Below are positions 1-8,482 of a stretch of DNA of 64,000 nt, piece after piece. The stretch is from Pseudomonas viridiflava (GTDB lineage Bacteria; Pseudomonadota; Gammaproteobacteria; Pseudomonadales; Pseudomonadaceae), in NCBI RefSeq assembly GCF_900582195.1, contig NZ_UTHA01000001.1, forward strand, positions 913,367-977,366, given 5' to 3'. The position numbers and the translations under genes are program-made. A model generated the notes under the pieces. The model was not told the DNA's origin, did no database searches, and worked only from the letters and a program-made list of their open reading frames with translations. Positions within the stretch are counted from its first letter, which is position 1. Each line of letters begins with the position of its first letter.

Positions 1-59
1 CGGTTGAACGGGAAGAGCCAAACAACCGCGTCGAGGGAAACGTTGGCGCGGTGCGCGGC

Positions 60-281
60 TCAGCTGTCTTTCTCGGACGCTTGAGCCTGGGAAGTGGCAG
101 CCTGTGGGGCTTGCGTGGCGTCTTGCGCCTTGGCCATCACTTCGGCCTGATGCTGATCGAAGGCCTGAGCGCGAGCGACATTCTGCGCCACGAACGCCTG
201 CGATTCTTCAGCCATCGCCATCGGCGACAGGATCAATGAGGACAAAACGAACGCGCTGGCAATACCCATACTGTTGGACAT
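60..281 (-). CDS. small exported protein of unknown function
   Basis: This is a 73-residue protein. Its N-terminus reads as a Sec signal peptide: a short polar start, a hydrophobic stretch (ASAFVLSSLILSP) and a likely cleavage site after AMA, before EES. The mature part, about 49 residues, is rich in Ala and Gln, has no cysteine and looks helical (QNVARAQAFDQHQAEVMAKA). The ATG at 281 has a good ribosome binding site (AGAAGG) a few bases upstream. It stands alone and is transcribed away from the efflux operon's 3' end. I do not recognise the family. A periplasmic location is inferred from the signal peptide only. Confidence 0.6.
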   Translation of the reverse strand: MSNSMGIASAFVLSSLILSPMAMAEESQAFVAQNVARAQAFDQHQAEVMAKAQDATQAPQAATSQAQASEKDS

Positions 282-423
282 CTTGAAAACCTTCTCGCTT
301 GGCGAGTGCTGTTTGGTGCGGGCAAAGATAAGGTTGCCGGGCGTTGGGAAACAGCGTGATTTTCATAAATGACTGTTGCGCGGGAGGTAAAAGTCGAACT
401 TCGCGGTGCGGCCAAGAGCAACC

Positions 424-580
424 CCCTCACCCCAGCCCTCTCCCCCAAGGGGGCGAGGGGGAAAGGGGGCAGATCTCCAGGCTTTTCAAGGCCTGAGTTC
501 GACTGGATATGTCAGGTCGGCGTACTTCGAGAGAACACCTCACCCTAACCCTCTCCCTCTGGGAGAGGGTTAGGGTGAGG
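424..580 (+). repeat. paired-hairpin intergenic element, copy A
   Basis: First of four related elements (others at 7357, 13896 and 25490). The left end begins CCCTCACCCCAGCCCTCTCC. The right end (538-580) is by itself a nearly perfect 19-bp hairpin, CCTCACCCTAACCCTCTCCC with a TCTG loop and the complementary arm. The spacer carries the shared motif CTGAGTTCGACT ... TCAGGTCGGCGTA. The element fills most of the 305-bp gap before 587 and ends 6 bp past the stop codon of the sensor kinase gene, so it may act as that operon's transcript end. Confidence 0.8.
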
Positions 581-586
581 AGATTT

Positions 587-1951
587 TCAGACCGGCAAAT
601 AAATCCCGAAGGTATTCATCCCCCGATCACTGCGCACAAACACGTCCCCACCATGCATCAGCGCAATCGCTTTAACGATGGCCAGCCCCAAGCCATGGTT
701 ATTGCCGCTGTTGCTACGCGACGCATCGACCCGATAAAAACGCTCGAACAAGCGTGGCAAATGTTCGCTGGCAATCGGCGAACCGGGATTGGCCACGCCA
801 ATACTCACCTGATGCGCTTCAACCTCGATCCGCACCTCGATCACCTGTCCCGGCTCAGTGTGCTGCACCGCGTTGCTCAACAGATTGATCAACGCCCGGC
901 GCAAATGCGCGACCTCAATCTGTACCAGCGCATCACCGCTGACCTGCACTTCAACCTGCGCATCTTCAAGGATGAAATCCAGATATTCGAGCGTCGTCGC
1001 CACTTCATCCGCCAGCGACGTCGAGGTCAGTTTGGTCGCCTTGTTGCCCTGATCGGCACTGGCCAGAAACAGCATGTCGTTGATGATCGAGCGCAGCCGT
1101 TCCAGCTCTTCGAGATTGGATTGCAGCACTTCGAAGTAGTGTTCGGCAGAACGCCCACGGGTCAACGCCACTTGGGTCTGGCCAATCAAATTGGTCAGCG
1201 GCGAACGCAGTTCATGGGCGACGTCGGCGTTGAACGACTCAAGTCTTGAATAGGCCTGCTCAACCCGCTCCAGCGTCGAGTTGAACGAGTCGACAAACTG
1301 CTCCAGCTCCGGTGGTAGCGGCGACAGACGCAAGCGCCCGGCCCTGAGAGGTGGCGCCAGTCTTTGAGCCTCATGGGAGAGTTTGATCAGCGGTTTCAGG
1401 CCGATCCGCGCCACCCAGTAGCCTAGCGCCGAAGCCATCAGCACACCGACAATCGCCAGCCCGATCAGCGCGATCAGCAGATTGTGCTGAGTCTCATGAA
1501 ATGTCTCGGTATCGATGCCGATCATGAACCGTAGCGGCGGGCGCTGATCCTTTGCCGGCAGCTCGGTCAGCAACACTTTCAGCGGATAAGGATGGTCGGC
1601 CAACTGCAAGTCATGCATGCCCAGCGGGCCTTGGGCGAAAGCCCGAATTGCGGCATCCGGCTGACCATATTCGTAACCCGGATCAGCACTCACCACCCAG
1701 AAACGAATGCGTTTGTCCTCTTCGCCGAGCAGCTTCAACTTGGCGTTGATCTTCACCCAATGCTCCGGCGTGCCGAAGCGATTGAGCGCCGATTCGAGCA
1801 CGCTGTAGCGCGCATCCAGCTCGGCCTCCGGCAGTAATCCCAAGCCTTTGTCGACCTGCTGATACAACGCGCCACCAATCAACAGAAACACCAGCAGCGC
1901 CACCAGCGTGAACATCCCGCTCAGGCGCAGGGCAATCGAATTACTGGACAC
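587..1951 (-). CDS. sensor histidine kinase of the efflux operon (heavy-metal-sensor type)
   Basis: Inner-membrane sensor kinase of about 454 residues. It has a first membrane helix near residues 12-30, a periplasmic loop of about 130 residues, and a second helix near 158-180. A HAMP linker follows, then the phosphoacceptor helix with His in VAHELRSPL (about residue 246). The N box is LINLLSNAVQHT and the G box GLGLAIVKAI near the C-terminus. The layout fits the CusS/CopS/IrlS group of heavy-metal sensor kinases. The GTG at 1951 overlaps the regulator gene by 11 bp and has GGAG seven bases upstream. A GTG one codon earlier (1954) is also possible; a longer reading frame to 2125 lies inside the regulator gene and is not credible. 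Its signal is unknown. Confidence 0.88.
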   Translation of the reverse strand: MSSNSIALRLSGMFTLVALLVFLLIGGALYQQVDKGLGLLPEAELDARYSVLESALNRFGTPEHWVKINAKLKLLGEEDKRIRFWVVSADPGYEYGQPDAAIRAFAQGPLGMHDLQLADHPYPLKVLLTELPAKDQRPPLRFMIGIDTETFHETQHNLLIALIGLAIVGVLMASALGYWVARIGLKPLIKLSHEAQRLAPPLRAGRLRLSPLPPELEQFVDSFNSTLERVEQAYSRLESFNADVAHELRSPLTNLIGQTQVALTRGRSAEHYFEVLQSNLEELERLRSIINDMLFLASADQGNKATKLTSTSLADEVATTLEYLDFILEDAQVEVQVSGDALVQIEVAHLRRALINLLSNAVQHTEPGQVIEVRIEVEAHQVSIGVANPGSPIASEHLPRLFERFYRVDASRSNSGNNHGLGLAIVKAIALMHGGDVFVRSDRGMNTFGIYLPV

Positions 1952-2618
1952 CACGGCTCTCCAGCACATAACCCATGCCGCGAATGGTGTGCAGCAGTTT
2001 CTCGTCGAACGGCCCGTCGAGCTTGGCGCGCAGGCGTTTGATCGCGACTTCGACGACGTTCGCATCGCTGTCGAAATTGATGTCCCAGACCATCTCGGCA
2101 ATCGCGGTTTTCGAAAGGATTTCACCTTGGCGACGGGCGAGGACGCTCAACAACGAAAACTCCTTGGCGGTCAGATCCAGTCGGGTTCCGGCGCGTGTGG
2201 CCTTGCGGCTGATCAGATCTATCCACAGGTCGGCGATGCTCACTTGCACCGGTTCATGGCCGCCGCTGCGCCGGGTCAGCGCTTGCAGGCGCGCGACCAG
2301 TTCGAGGAAGGAAAACGGTTTGCCGAGGTAATCGTCGGCCCCGTCGCGCAGGCCTTTGATGCGGTCTTCGACGCGCTCGCGGGCGGTGAGCATGATCACC
2401 GGGGTTTGCTTGCGCGCACGCAATGCGCGCAGCACGCCGAAGCCATCAAGGCCCGGCAACATGACATCGAGGACGATCACCGCGTAGTCGCTTTCCAGCG
2501 CCAGATGCAGACCCTCGACGCCGTCGCGGGCCAGATCCACGGTGTAACCCTGTTCCGTCAGACCGCGGTGCAGATAGTCCGCGGTTTTTTCCTCGTCTTC
2601 GATAATCAGAACGCGCAT
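1941..2618 (-). CDS. OmpR/PhoB-family response regulator (CusR/CopR-like)
   Basis: A 225-residue response regulator. The receiver domain spans residues 1-115, with acidic residues E7-D8, phosphoacceptor D51 (VLDVMLPGLDG), T78 and K100 (YLGKPF). A winged-helix DNA-binding domain of the OmpR type spans about 125-222 (KEFSLLSVLARRQGEILSK ... VVEVAIKRLRAKL). It starts 8 bp after the stop of the RND pump gene and overlaps the kinase gene, so pump and two-component system are one transcription unit. It probably controls that operon; no direct-repeat binding site was identified upstream of 6885. Confidence 0.92.
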   Translation of the reverse strand: MRVLIIEDEEKTADYLHRGLTEQGYTVDLARDGVEGLHLALESDYAVIVLDVMLPGLDGFGVLRALRARKQTPVIMLTARERVEDRIKGLRDGADDYLGKPFSFLELVARLQALTRRSGGHEPVQVSIADLWIDLISRKATRAGTRLDLTAKEFSLLSVLARRQGEILSKTAIAEMVWDINFDSDANVVEVAIKRLRAKLDGPFDEKLLHTIRGMGYVLESRGVQ

Positions 2619-2626
2619 GACCCGCC

Positions 2627-5600
2627 TCAGTCTGTGGTTGCTAGCGCTGGTAAAGGCGCGGGCTTAGGCCGATGGAACAGCCGCTCAAGCCACAAGTATA
2701 TGACCGGAGTGGTAAACAACGTCAGCATCTGGCTGACCAGCAAACCGCCGACCACCGCGATCCCCAACGGTTGGCGCAGTTCGGCGCCGGTGCCGTAACC
2801 GAGCATCAGCGGCAGCGCGCCAAGCAGGGCGGCGAGGGTGGTCATGATGATCGGCCGGAACCGCGTGATGCATGCTTCGAAAATCGCCTCCTGCGGCGAC
2901 AGGCCTCGGTGGCGCTGCGCTTCGAGGGCGAAGTCGATCATCAGGATGCCGTTCTTCTTGACGATACCGATCAGCAACACCAGACCGATCAACGCCATGA
3001 TCGAAAAGTCCTGGCCGCAGATCCACAGCATGATGACTGCGCCCAAACCTGCTGCCGGCAGCGTCGAGATGATCGTCAGCGGGTGCACGAAGCTTTCATA
3101 AAGCACACCGAGAATGATGTACACCGCCACCAGCGCCGCGAGAATCAGCCACGGCTGACTGGCCAGCGAACTCTGGAACGCCTGCGCCGCACCCTGGAAA
3201 TTGCCGCTGATTGCCGTCGGCATGCCGATCTCGGCCTTGGCCTGATTGAGCAGAATCACCGCATCACCCAACGCCACGCCGGGCGCGAGGTTGAACGACA
3301 AGTTGGCGGCGGGGAACATCCCATCGTGCGCAATCGACAGCGGGCCGATGGTGGGTGCGTCGAATTTGGCCAGCGCCGAGAGCGGCACCATCTCGCCACT
3401 CAGCGGCGAACGCAGGTAGAAATAGTTGAGGCTTTCGGCCTTGCCGCGTTGTTTGGTGTCCAGCTCCAGAATCACGTTGTATTGATTGACTTGGGTCTGG
3501 AATTCATTGATCTGCCGTTGGCCGAAGGCATCGTACAGTGCCTCGTCGACATCGCTCGCGGTCAGGCCGAAACGTGCGGCGGCGCTGCGGTCGATGCTGA
3601 TGTGGGTGATGCTGCCACCCAGTTGCAAGTCGTTGGAAATGTCGCGGAACGCCGGGTTGCTGCGCAGTTTTTCCGTGAGGCGTTGCGTCCATGTCGCGAG
3701 GGTCGCGCCGTCGTTGCTCTTCAGCACGTACTGATATTGCGCGCGGCTCGGGCCGGAGCTGAGGTTGATGTCCTGGCCGGCGCGCAGGTAGAGGACGATG
3801 CCGGGGACTTTCATCAGTTGCGGACGGATGCGGTCGATGAACTGGCTGGCTGAAACGTCGCGGTCGCCGCGTTTTTTCAGGGCGATCCAGAAGCGGCCGT
3901 TGGCGATGGTCTGGTTACTGCCGGACACGCCGACCGAGTGGGAAAACGCCTGCACGGCCGGATCGGCGGCGACGATTTCGGCCATGGCCAAGTGTTTTTT
4001 CACCATGTCGCCGTAGGAAATATCCGCAGCGGCTTCGGTGGTGCCGAGGACGAAACCGGTGTCCTGCACCGGGAAGAAACCTTTCGGGATAAAGATGTAA
4101 CCGCCAATGGCCAGCGCCAGCGACAGACCGAACACGCCAATCATCAATTTCTGATGGGCGAGGGCGCGGCGCAGGCCTCGTTCGTACCAGCCGAGCAAGC
4201 GTTCGCTGAAGCCCGGTCTGGCGTGGGCGTGATGCACCGGTTTACGCATGAACAGCGCCGCCAGCGTCGGCGCCAAGGTCAGCGACACCACCACGGAAAT
4301 CATGATCGTTGAGGTCGCGGTCAGGGCGAATTCCTTGAACAGCCGCCCGACCACGCCGCCCATGAACAGCAGCGGAATAAACGCCGCCACCAGCGAAAAA
4401 CTGATCGAGACCACGGTGAAGCCGATCTCGCCCGCGCCCTTGATCGCCGCTTCACGCATATCGTCGCCGGCCTCCAGGTGCCGATGGATGTTTTCCACCA
4501 CCACAATCGCGTCGTCGACGACGAAGCCAACCGCGACGACGATCGCCACCAGCGTCAGGTTATTCAGGCTGAAACCGAGGAGGTACATCAGGGCGAAACT
4601 GGCGATCAGCGACACGCCGAGCACTGCCGACACAATCAGGGTTGCCGACAACTGACGCAGGAACAGCGCCATCACCGCGACCACCAACATGATCGCGATC
4701 AACAGGGTGATTTCGACTTCATGCAGCGAGGCACGAATGGTCTGCGTGCGGTCGATCAGGGTTTTCACCTGCACCGAGGCCGGCAGCATCGCTTCGAGGC
4801 CGGGCAGGGCGGCTTGAATGCGGTCGACGGTTTCAACGATGTTCGCGCCCGGTTGACGCGAGATCACCAGGTTCACCCCGGGTTGATCACCGGCCCAGGC
4901 TTGCACGTAGGCATCTTCCGAACCGTTGACGACTTTGGCGACATCACGCAGGTGAACCGGGGCGCCGTCCTTGTAGGAAACGATGAGTTGGCTGTAGTCC
5001 TCGGGGTGGAACAACTGGTCGTTGGTCGACAGCGTCGAGATGCTCGATTCGCCGTACAGCGCCCCTTTGGCAAGGTTGAGGCTGGTCTGCTGGATCGCCA
5101 GGCGAATGTCGGCGAGGGTCAGGCCGATCGCCGCCAGTTTGTCGGCCGAGGCTTGTACGCGAATCGCCGGACGTTGCTGACCGGTGATGTTGATTTGTCC
5201 CACGCCGTCGATCTGACTAATCTGACGCGAGAGCAGGGTTTCCACCAGGTCGCTGAGTTCGGTGCCGGGCATTTGCGTCGAGCTGACGCTGAGGATCAGT
5301 ACCGGGCTGTCGGCCGGGTTGACCTTCTTCCAGGTCGGCAGGGTCGGCATGTCCTTGGGCAGTTTGCCGGCGGCAGTGTTGATCGCGGCTTGGACTTCCT
5401 GGGCGGCGGTGTCGATGCTTTTATCGAGGGTGAACTGCAGGGTCAACAGGCTGGAGCCGAGCGCACTGCTGGAGGTCATCTGGGTCATGCCGGGGATGGC
5501 GCTGAATTGCACCTCCAGCGGCGTGGCCACGGACGAGGCCATGGTGTCGGGGCTGGCGCCGGGCAACTGCGCGGACACCTGAATCGTCGGAAACTCCGCT

Positions 5601-5728
5601 TCCGGCAGTGGGGCGATTGGCAAGCGCGGGAAGGCAATCAAGCCGACCAGCACCAAAGCGATGGTCAACAAAATCGTGGCGACCGGGTGATCGATGCACC
5701 ACGTCGAGACGCCTTTGTGCGCCTTCAT
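2627..5728 (-). CDS. RND efflux pump, inner-membrane transporter (HAE-1, MdtB/MuxB-like)
   Basis: A 1033-residue proton-driven exporter with the usual RND plan: a helix near residues 14-34, a large periplasmic loop, helices 2-6 near 336-490, a second loop, and helices 8-12 from about 865 on. The proton-relay aspartates of TM4 are present as D405-D406 in FVVDDAIVVVEN, which marks the drug-type (HAE-1) rather than the heavy-metal (CusA) subfamily. Its start overlaps the adaptor gene by 4 bp (ATGA). No outer-membrane factor gene follows, so it presumably borrows a TolC/OprM-type channel encoded elsewhere. The substrate cannot be read from sequence. Confidence 0.93.
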   Translation of the reverse strand: MKAHKGVSTWCIDHPVATILLTIALVLVGLIAFPRLPIAPLPEAEFPTIQVSAQLPGASPDTMASSVATPLEVQFSAIPGMTQMTSSSALGSSLLTLQFTLDKSIDTAAQEVQAAINTAAGKLPKDMPTLPTWKKVNPADSPVLILSVSSTQMPGTELSDLVETLLSRQISQIDGVGQINITGQQRPAIRVQASADKLAAIGLTLADIRLAIQQTSLNLAKGALYGESSISTLSTNDQLFHPEDYSQLIVSYKDGAPVHLRDVAKVVNGSEDAYVQAWAGDQPGVNLVISRQPGANIVETVDRIQAALPGLEAMLPASVQVKTLIDRTQTIRASLHEVEITLLIAIMLVVAVMALFLRQLSATLIVSAVLGVSLIASFALMYLLGFSLNNLTLVAIVVAVGFVVDDAIVVVENIHRHLEAGDDMREAAIKGAGEIGFTVVSISFSLVAAFIPLLFMGGVVGRLFKEFALTATSTIMISVVVSLTLAPTLAALFMRKPVHHAHARPGFSERLLGWYERGLRRALAHQKLMIGVFGLSLALAIGGYIFIPKGFFPVQDTGFVLGTTEAAADISYGDMVKKHLAMAEIVAADPAVQAFSHSVGVSGSNQTIANGRFWIALKKRGDRDVSASQFIDRIRPQLMKVPGIVLYLRAGQDINLSSGPSRAQYQYVLKSNDGATLATWTQRLTEKLRSNPAFRDISNDLQLGGSITHISIDRSAAARFGLTASDVDEALYDAFGQRQINEFQTQVNQYNVILELDTKQRGKAESLNYFYLRSPLSGEMVPLSALAKFDAPTIGPLSIAHDGMFPAANLSFNLAPGVALGDAVILLNQAKAEIGMPTAISGNFQGAAQAFQSSLASQPWLILAALVAVYIILGVLYESFVHPLTIISTLPAAGLGAVIMLWICGQDFSIMALIGLVLLIGIVKKNGILMIDFALEAQRHRGLSPQEAIFEACITRFRPIIMTTLAALLGALPLMLGYGTGAELRQPLGIAVVGGLLVSQMLTLFTTPVIYLWLERLFHRPKPAPLPALATTD

Positions 5729-6885
5729 GGCTTCGGCTCCGCTTGCACCACCTGCGCCGGCTCGCTCATGACTTGCACGGTCGAACCGGGTTTGAGCCGC
5801 GACTGGCCGTCGGTGACCAGCACGTCGCCGGCCTTCACGCCTTTGATGATGTCCTGGCCGCTGCCTTGATAAACCATCTGCACTTGCACGGCTTCGACCT
5901 TGTCGCCGTTGACCCGGTAAACGAAGTGTTGATCGAGGCCACGTTGTACGACGGTGGGCGGGACCACCAGCGCATCTTTGTCGAGGGCTGTCTGAATTTT
6001 TACCGTGACCAGCAGGCCAGGCCAGAGCTTCTGGCTGGCGTTGTCGAATTCGGCCTTGGCGCGGATGGTGCCGGTGTTGGCGTTGATCTGGTTGTCGATC
6101 AGGGTCAGGTGACCTTCGCCGAGCAGGTTGCCGGTTTCGCCGTCGGTGTCAGCGCCAATGTAGGCCTTGACCGGTGCGCGTTGCGGGTCGCTGATCAGGC
6201 CTTGCAGGGTCGGCAGCATTTGTTGGGGCAGGGAGAACTCGACGGCAATCGGGTCGATCTGGGTGACGGTGAACAGGCCGGCAGTGTCGGTCATGCGCAG
6301 GAAGTTGCCTTCGTCGACGGTGCGAATACCGACGCGGCCGGTGACGGGAGAGCGGATTTGCGTGTAGGAAAGTTGTACTTGCGCCGAATCAATTGACGCC
6401 TGGTTGCCTTGGGCGGTGGCCTTCAACTGGTTGACCAAGGCTTGTTGTTGGTCATAGGTCTGTTTGGAGATGCCGTCGTCGACGGTGAGCAGTTTGTAGC
6501 GCTTGAGGTTAACCAGGGCGACTTGCAGTTGTGCCTGGCTTTCGCCCAGTTGGGCGCGGGCCTGGTCGAGGCTGGCGCGGATGGAGCGGTCGTCGATGGT
6601 GGCCAGCAGGTCGCCTGCTTTGACGAGTTGGCCTTCTTTGACGAGGATTTTGGTGAGGATGCCGTCTATTTGTGGGCGCACTACGACGCTGTGTAATGAG
6701 AGTACGGAGCCGATGCCGCTGGTGTAGCGGGGGACATCTTTTGCGCTGACCGCGATGACTCGCACGGGGATGGCGGTGGGGGTGGCGAGTTTGATGGGGG
6801 CGGGTTTCAGGGCGTACCACAGACCTGCGCCTGCGAGTGCGATCAATAGGGTGGCGAGCAGGGCTCTGTTTTTTTGGATTCGCAT
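5725..6885 (-). CDS. RND efflux periplasmic adaptor (membrane fusion protein, MdtA/MuxA-like)
   Basis: A 386-residue adaptor linking the pump to an outer-membrane channel. It has one N-terminal membrane anchor (residues 8-25, no lipobox cysteine). A split lipoyl/barrel-sandwich domain follows (VVVRPQIDGILTKILVKEGQ ... TQIRSPVTGRVGIR) around an alpha-helical hairpin rich in Gln and Ala (about 100-165), then beta-barrel and membrane-proximal domains. It is the first gene of the operon adaptor-pump-regulator-kinase. The ATG at 6885 follows the repeat-filled spacer 6886-7844, where the promoter must lie. Confidence 0.92.
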   Translation of the reverse strand: MRIQKNRALLATLLIALAGAGLWYALKPAPIKLATPTAIPVRVIAVSAKDVPRYTSGIGSVLSLHSVVVRPQIDGILTKILVKEGQLVKAGDLLATIDDRSIRASLDQARAQLGESQAQLQVALVNLKRYKLLTVDDGISKQTYDQQQALVNQLKATAQGNQASIDSAQVQLSYTQIRSPVTGRVGIRTVDEGNFLRMTDTAGLFTVTQIDPIAVEFSLPQQMLPTLQGLISDPQRAPVKAYIGADTDGETGNLLGEGHLTLIDNQINANTGTIRAKAEFDNASQKLWPGLLVTVKIQTALDKDALVVPPTVVQRGLDQHFVYRVNGDKVEAVQVQMVYQGSGQDIIKGVKAGDVLVTDGQSRLKPGSTVQVMSEPAQVVQAEPKP

Positions 6886-6974
6886 GCGGGGTGGGCGCCG
6901 GACGGAGTTTGGGCAGGGTTAGGGTCTTTATAAACTTGTTTGGGGGTCAGGAGGGTGACGGCTGGCTGTCAGCG

Positions 6975-7280
6975 CTGTCAGTTTTCTTTGGGTGTATATC
7001 CGTTGCTGCGGGTGTGGCTGATTACGGTTCCGCCCTTACGGCGGGTCACTTTTTACAAACGCCTAAAAAGTAACCAAAAACGCTTGCTCCTACGTGCGGC
7101 CCGCTCGCTGGGGCTCGGGGTTCCTTCGCTGCGGGATCGATCCGGGCGCAGCGCCTACGGTTTGCTTCGCTGCACCTCCTCTCGCTGTGTTTGGCTGCGC
7201 CAAACGGTCGCTGCGCTCCCACGCCCGGATCAATCCCTCCACTCAGCCTTCCGACGTCGCCCGTGGATCAAGATCAAGAG
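6975..7280 (+). repeat. Pseudomonas intergenic repeat (GTGTATATCCGTTGCTGCGG type)
   Basis: A non-coding stretch that I recognise as resembling an intergenic sequence common in Pseudomonas genomes. It contains GTGTATATCCGTTGCTGCGG, then a stem GGGTCACTTTTT / AAAAAGTAACC (7044-7082), then a GC-rich tail with several short inverted repeats (TTTGGCTGCGCCAAA near 7190). Short open frames through it have unstable coding character and differ in every frame. The boundaries are approximate. Only one copy lies in this window, so repetition is stated from general knowledge, not seen here. Confidence 0.5.
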
Positions 7281-7356
7281 CAGGCGAGCTGACACTCGGC
7301 CTATTGAGTGGTGAAGAGCATGGCGCGCACGGCTTTGGTTTTTGTGGTGCTCTTGC

Positions 7357-7504
7357 CCCTCACCCCCAGCCTTCTCCCGAGGGAGAGGGGGCCGATTTTT
7401 GAGCCTTTCAGAATCTGAGTTCGACTCGGTTTCACAAGTCGGCGTATCTCTTCCAGGCCACGCGGTCAGTCCCCTCTCCCTCCGGGAGAGGGTTAGGGTG
7501 AGGG
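7357..7504 (+). repeat. paired-hairpin intergenic element, copy B
   Basis: Second copy of the element. The left hairpin is TTCTCCC-GA-GGGAGAG. The spacer has CTGAGTTCGACT and AAGTCGGCGTA as in copy A. The right hairpin is CCCTCTCCC-TCC-GGGAGAGGG followed by TTAGGGTGAGGG, which is complementary to the left outer end. It sits in the long spacer between the adaptor gene and the DUF6124 gene and is the only copy not next to a stop codon. Confidence 0.8.
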
Positions 7505-7675
7505 TTGGCTTTTGGCTGTTTAAATTTGTGTCAATTATCCAGAACCTTCCCACAAGGTTTTCAGGTTGTCCGTCGGACGTGCGCTCTCTAGTCTTGGGTT
7601 GTCGCCGAAAACTCGGTGATCGGGTGTGAGAACCCTGAAAAATTAGTGATTCAGTCCATCAGTCCGCATAATTGC

Positions 7676-7783
7676 CGGCGGCTTGTCCGCTGCTTGCAAG
7701 TGCTTCATGGCGGCTATGTGCGGGCAGACTTCGGTCTGGCCGGTTTCCTATTTTTCCGGTTTCTCACCCCGCACATAGCTGCC
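7676..7783 (+). promoter_or_regulatory. structured leader upstream of the DUF6124 gene (candidate cis-acting RNA)
   Basis: A 16-bp stem pairs 7709-7724 (GGCGGCTATGTGCGGG) with 7768-7783 (CCCGCACATAGCTGCC), with one G-U pair. Inside it are a 5-bp hairpin with a TTCG tetraloop (7725-7738, CAGAC-TTCG-GTCTG) and a weaker CCGG/CCGG hairpin (7740-7759), so the RNA could fold as a three-way junction. A further small hairpin lies at 7676-7692. The structure ends about 60 bases before the ATG at 7845. I recall similar sequence in front of other Pseudomonas genes of this family, but cannot check that here. A 23-codon frame from 7707 ends inside the 3' arm and is probably incidental. Confidence 0.55.
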
Positions 7784-7844
7784 ACCCACTTCGCCGCGTG
7801 AGAAACGGCAAGGGATGGCTCCCATTTGCAAAATAGGGTTTCCA

Positions 7845-8207
7845 ATGACTAAGCCAGTTCCAGATCCACCCATCGATCCCACAACCCCACTCGAAGACGC
7901 CATCCGCGCCGACGACCAGATCAAAACCCGCGAAGCCATCAAGCGCGCTCTCGATTTCTACCTCTGTCCCGAACCGGTCAAACCGCGTCAGCCCAGTACG
8001 ATGTTCCTCATCCATGCGAACATCGACACCGAAAGCCTGCTCGCCCACGCCTGCGAATCGCTGGCCTCAGCCAATGTCATGGCCGGTGATCTGGCTGATC
8101 AGCTCAGTCGCCCGCAGCGCAGTACGGCGCTGGCGATCCAGCAGATCGTCATGCTGGCCGAGCTGGCGGTAAACCGGGCGCTGGATCGGGTTGATCCGCA
8201 GACTTAA
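7845..8207 (+). CDS. DUF6124 family protein
   Basis: A 120-residue soluble protein with a Pro-rich N-terminus (KPVPDPPIDPTTPLEDA) and a helical C-terminal half ending in LAIQQIVMLAELAVNRALD. The motif LAHACESLASANVMAGDLAD matches the DUF6124 family, which I know as small Pseudomonas proteins, often multicopy and of unknown function. The start at 7845 has AGGG six bases upstream and gives the usual family N-terminus; an in-frame ATG at 7815 would add ten residues. It is preceded by the structured leader at 7676-7783 and followed after 25 bp by a REP doublet. Confidence 0.75.
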   Translation: MTKPVPDPPIDPTTPLEDAIRADDQIKTREAIKRALDFYLCPEPVKPRQPSTMFLIHANIDTESLLAHACESLASANVMAGDLADQLSRPQRSTALAIQQIVMLAELAVNRALDRVDPQT

Positions 8208-8232
8208 TTCGTTCGAACACCGCGTCATCGTG

Positions 8233-8302
8233 CTTCGCGAGCAGGCTCGCTCCCACAGTTTGAAACGCAGTCCACCTGTGGGAGAGAGCCTGCTCGCGAA
8301 GA
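8233..8302. repeat. REP doublet 1 (inverted pair)
   Basis: Two REP units in opposite orientation: CTTCGCGAGCAGGCTCGCTC at 8233 and its inverted partner ending GCCTGCTCGCGAAG. They are separated by about 16 bp and start 26 bp after the DUF6124 stop codon. This is the common P. fluorescens-group REP type mobilised by RAYT transposases; no RAYT gene lies in this window. Confidence 0.9.
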
Positions 8303-8482
8303 CGTCTGATTGGGCTCCCCATCTCTAACAGCCATTTGCTGTCAAGCAGTCCCAAAAAGGGACCGATCAGTCCCAATCAGGGACTTGTTTGCCTACTACG
8401 CTTCTCAAGATCCGTCCCTGCACGCGGATAAACATTGTGTAGCCCAGACCTTCTCTGGGCCTCACTCCGGGAGTGTCTTGAA

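Noticed and set aside
509..1249. A long plus-strand frame opposite the sensor kinase, and similar long antisense frames opposite the RND pump, adaptor, cyo, secD and hscA genes
   Set aside because: They are typical GC-rich antisense shadows of well-supported genes and have no features of their own.
1941..2125. The upstream extension of the sensor kinase frame to 2125
   Set aside because: It lies wholly inside the response regulator gene in another frame; the GTG at 1951 has a proper ribosome site.
6940..7402. Two plus-strand frames (6940-7314 and 7094-7402) across the 6975 repeat
   Set aside because: They run through a repeat and a hairpin element, and no protein motif or ribosome site supports them.
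7616..7801. A 61-codon frame across the DUF6124 leader
   Set aside because: The frame overlaps the 16-bp stem and its two arms read as unrelated peptide segments. It is better explained as RNA structure than as protein.
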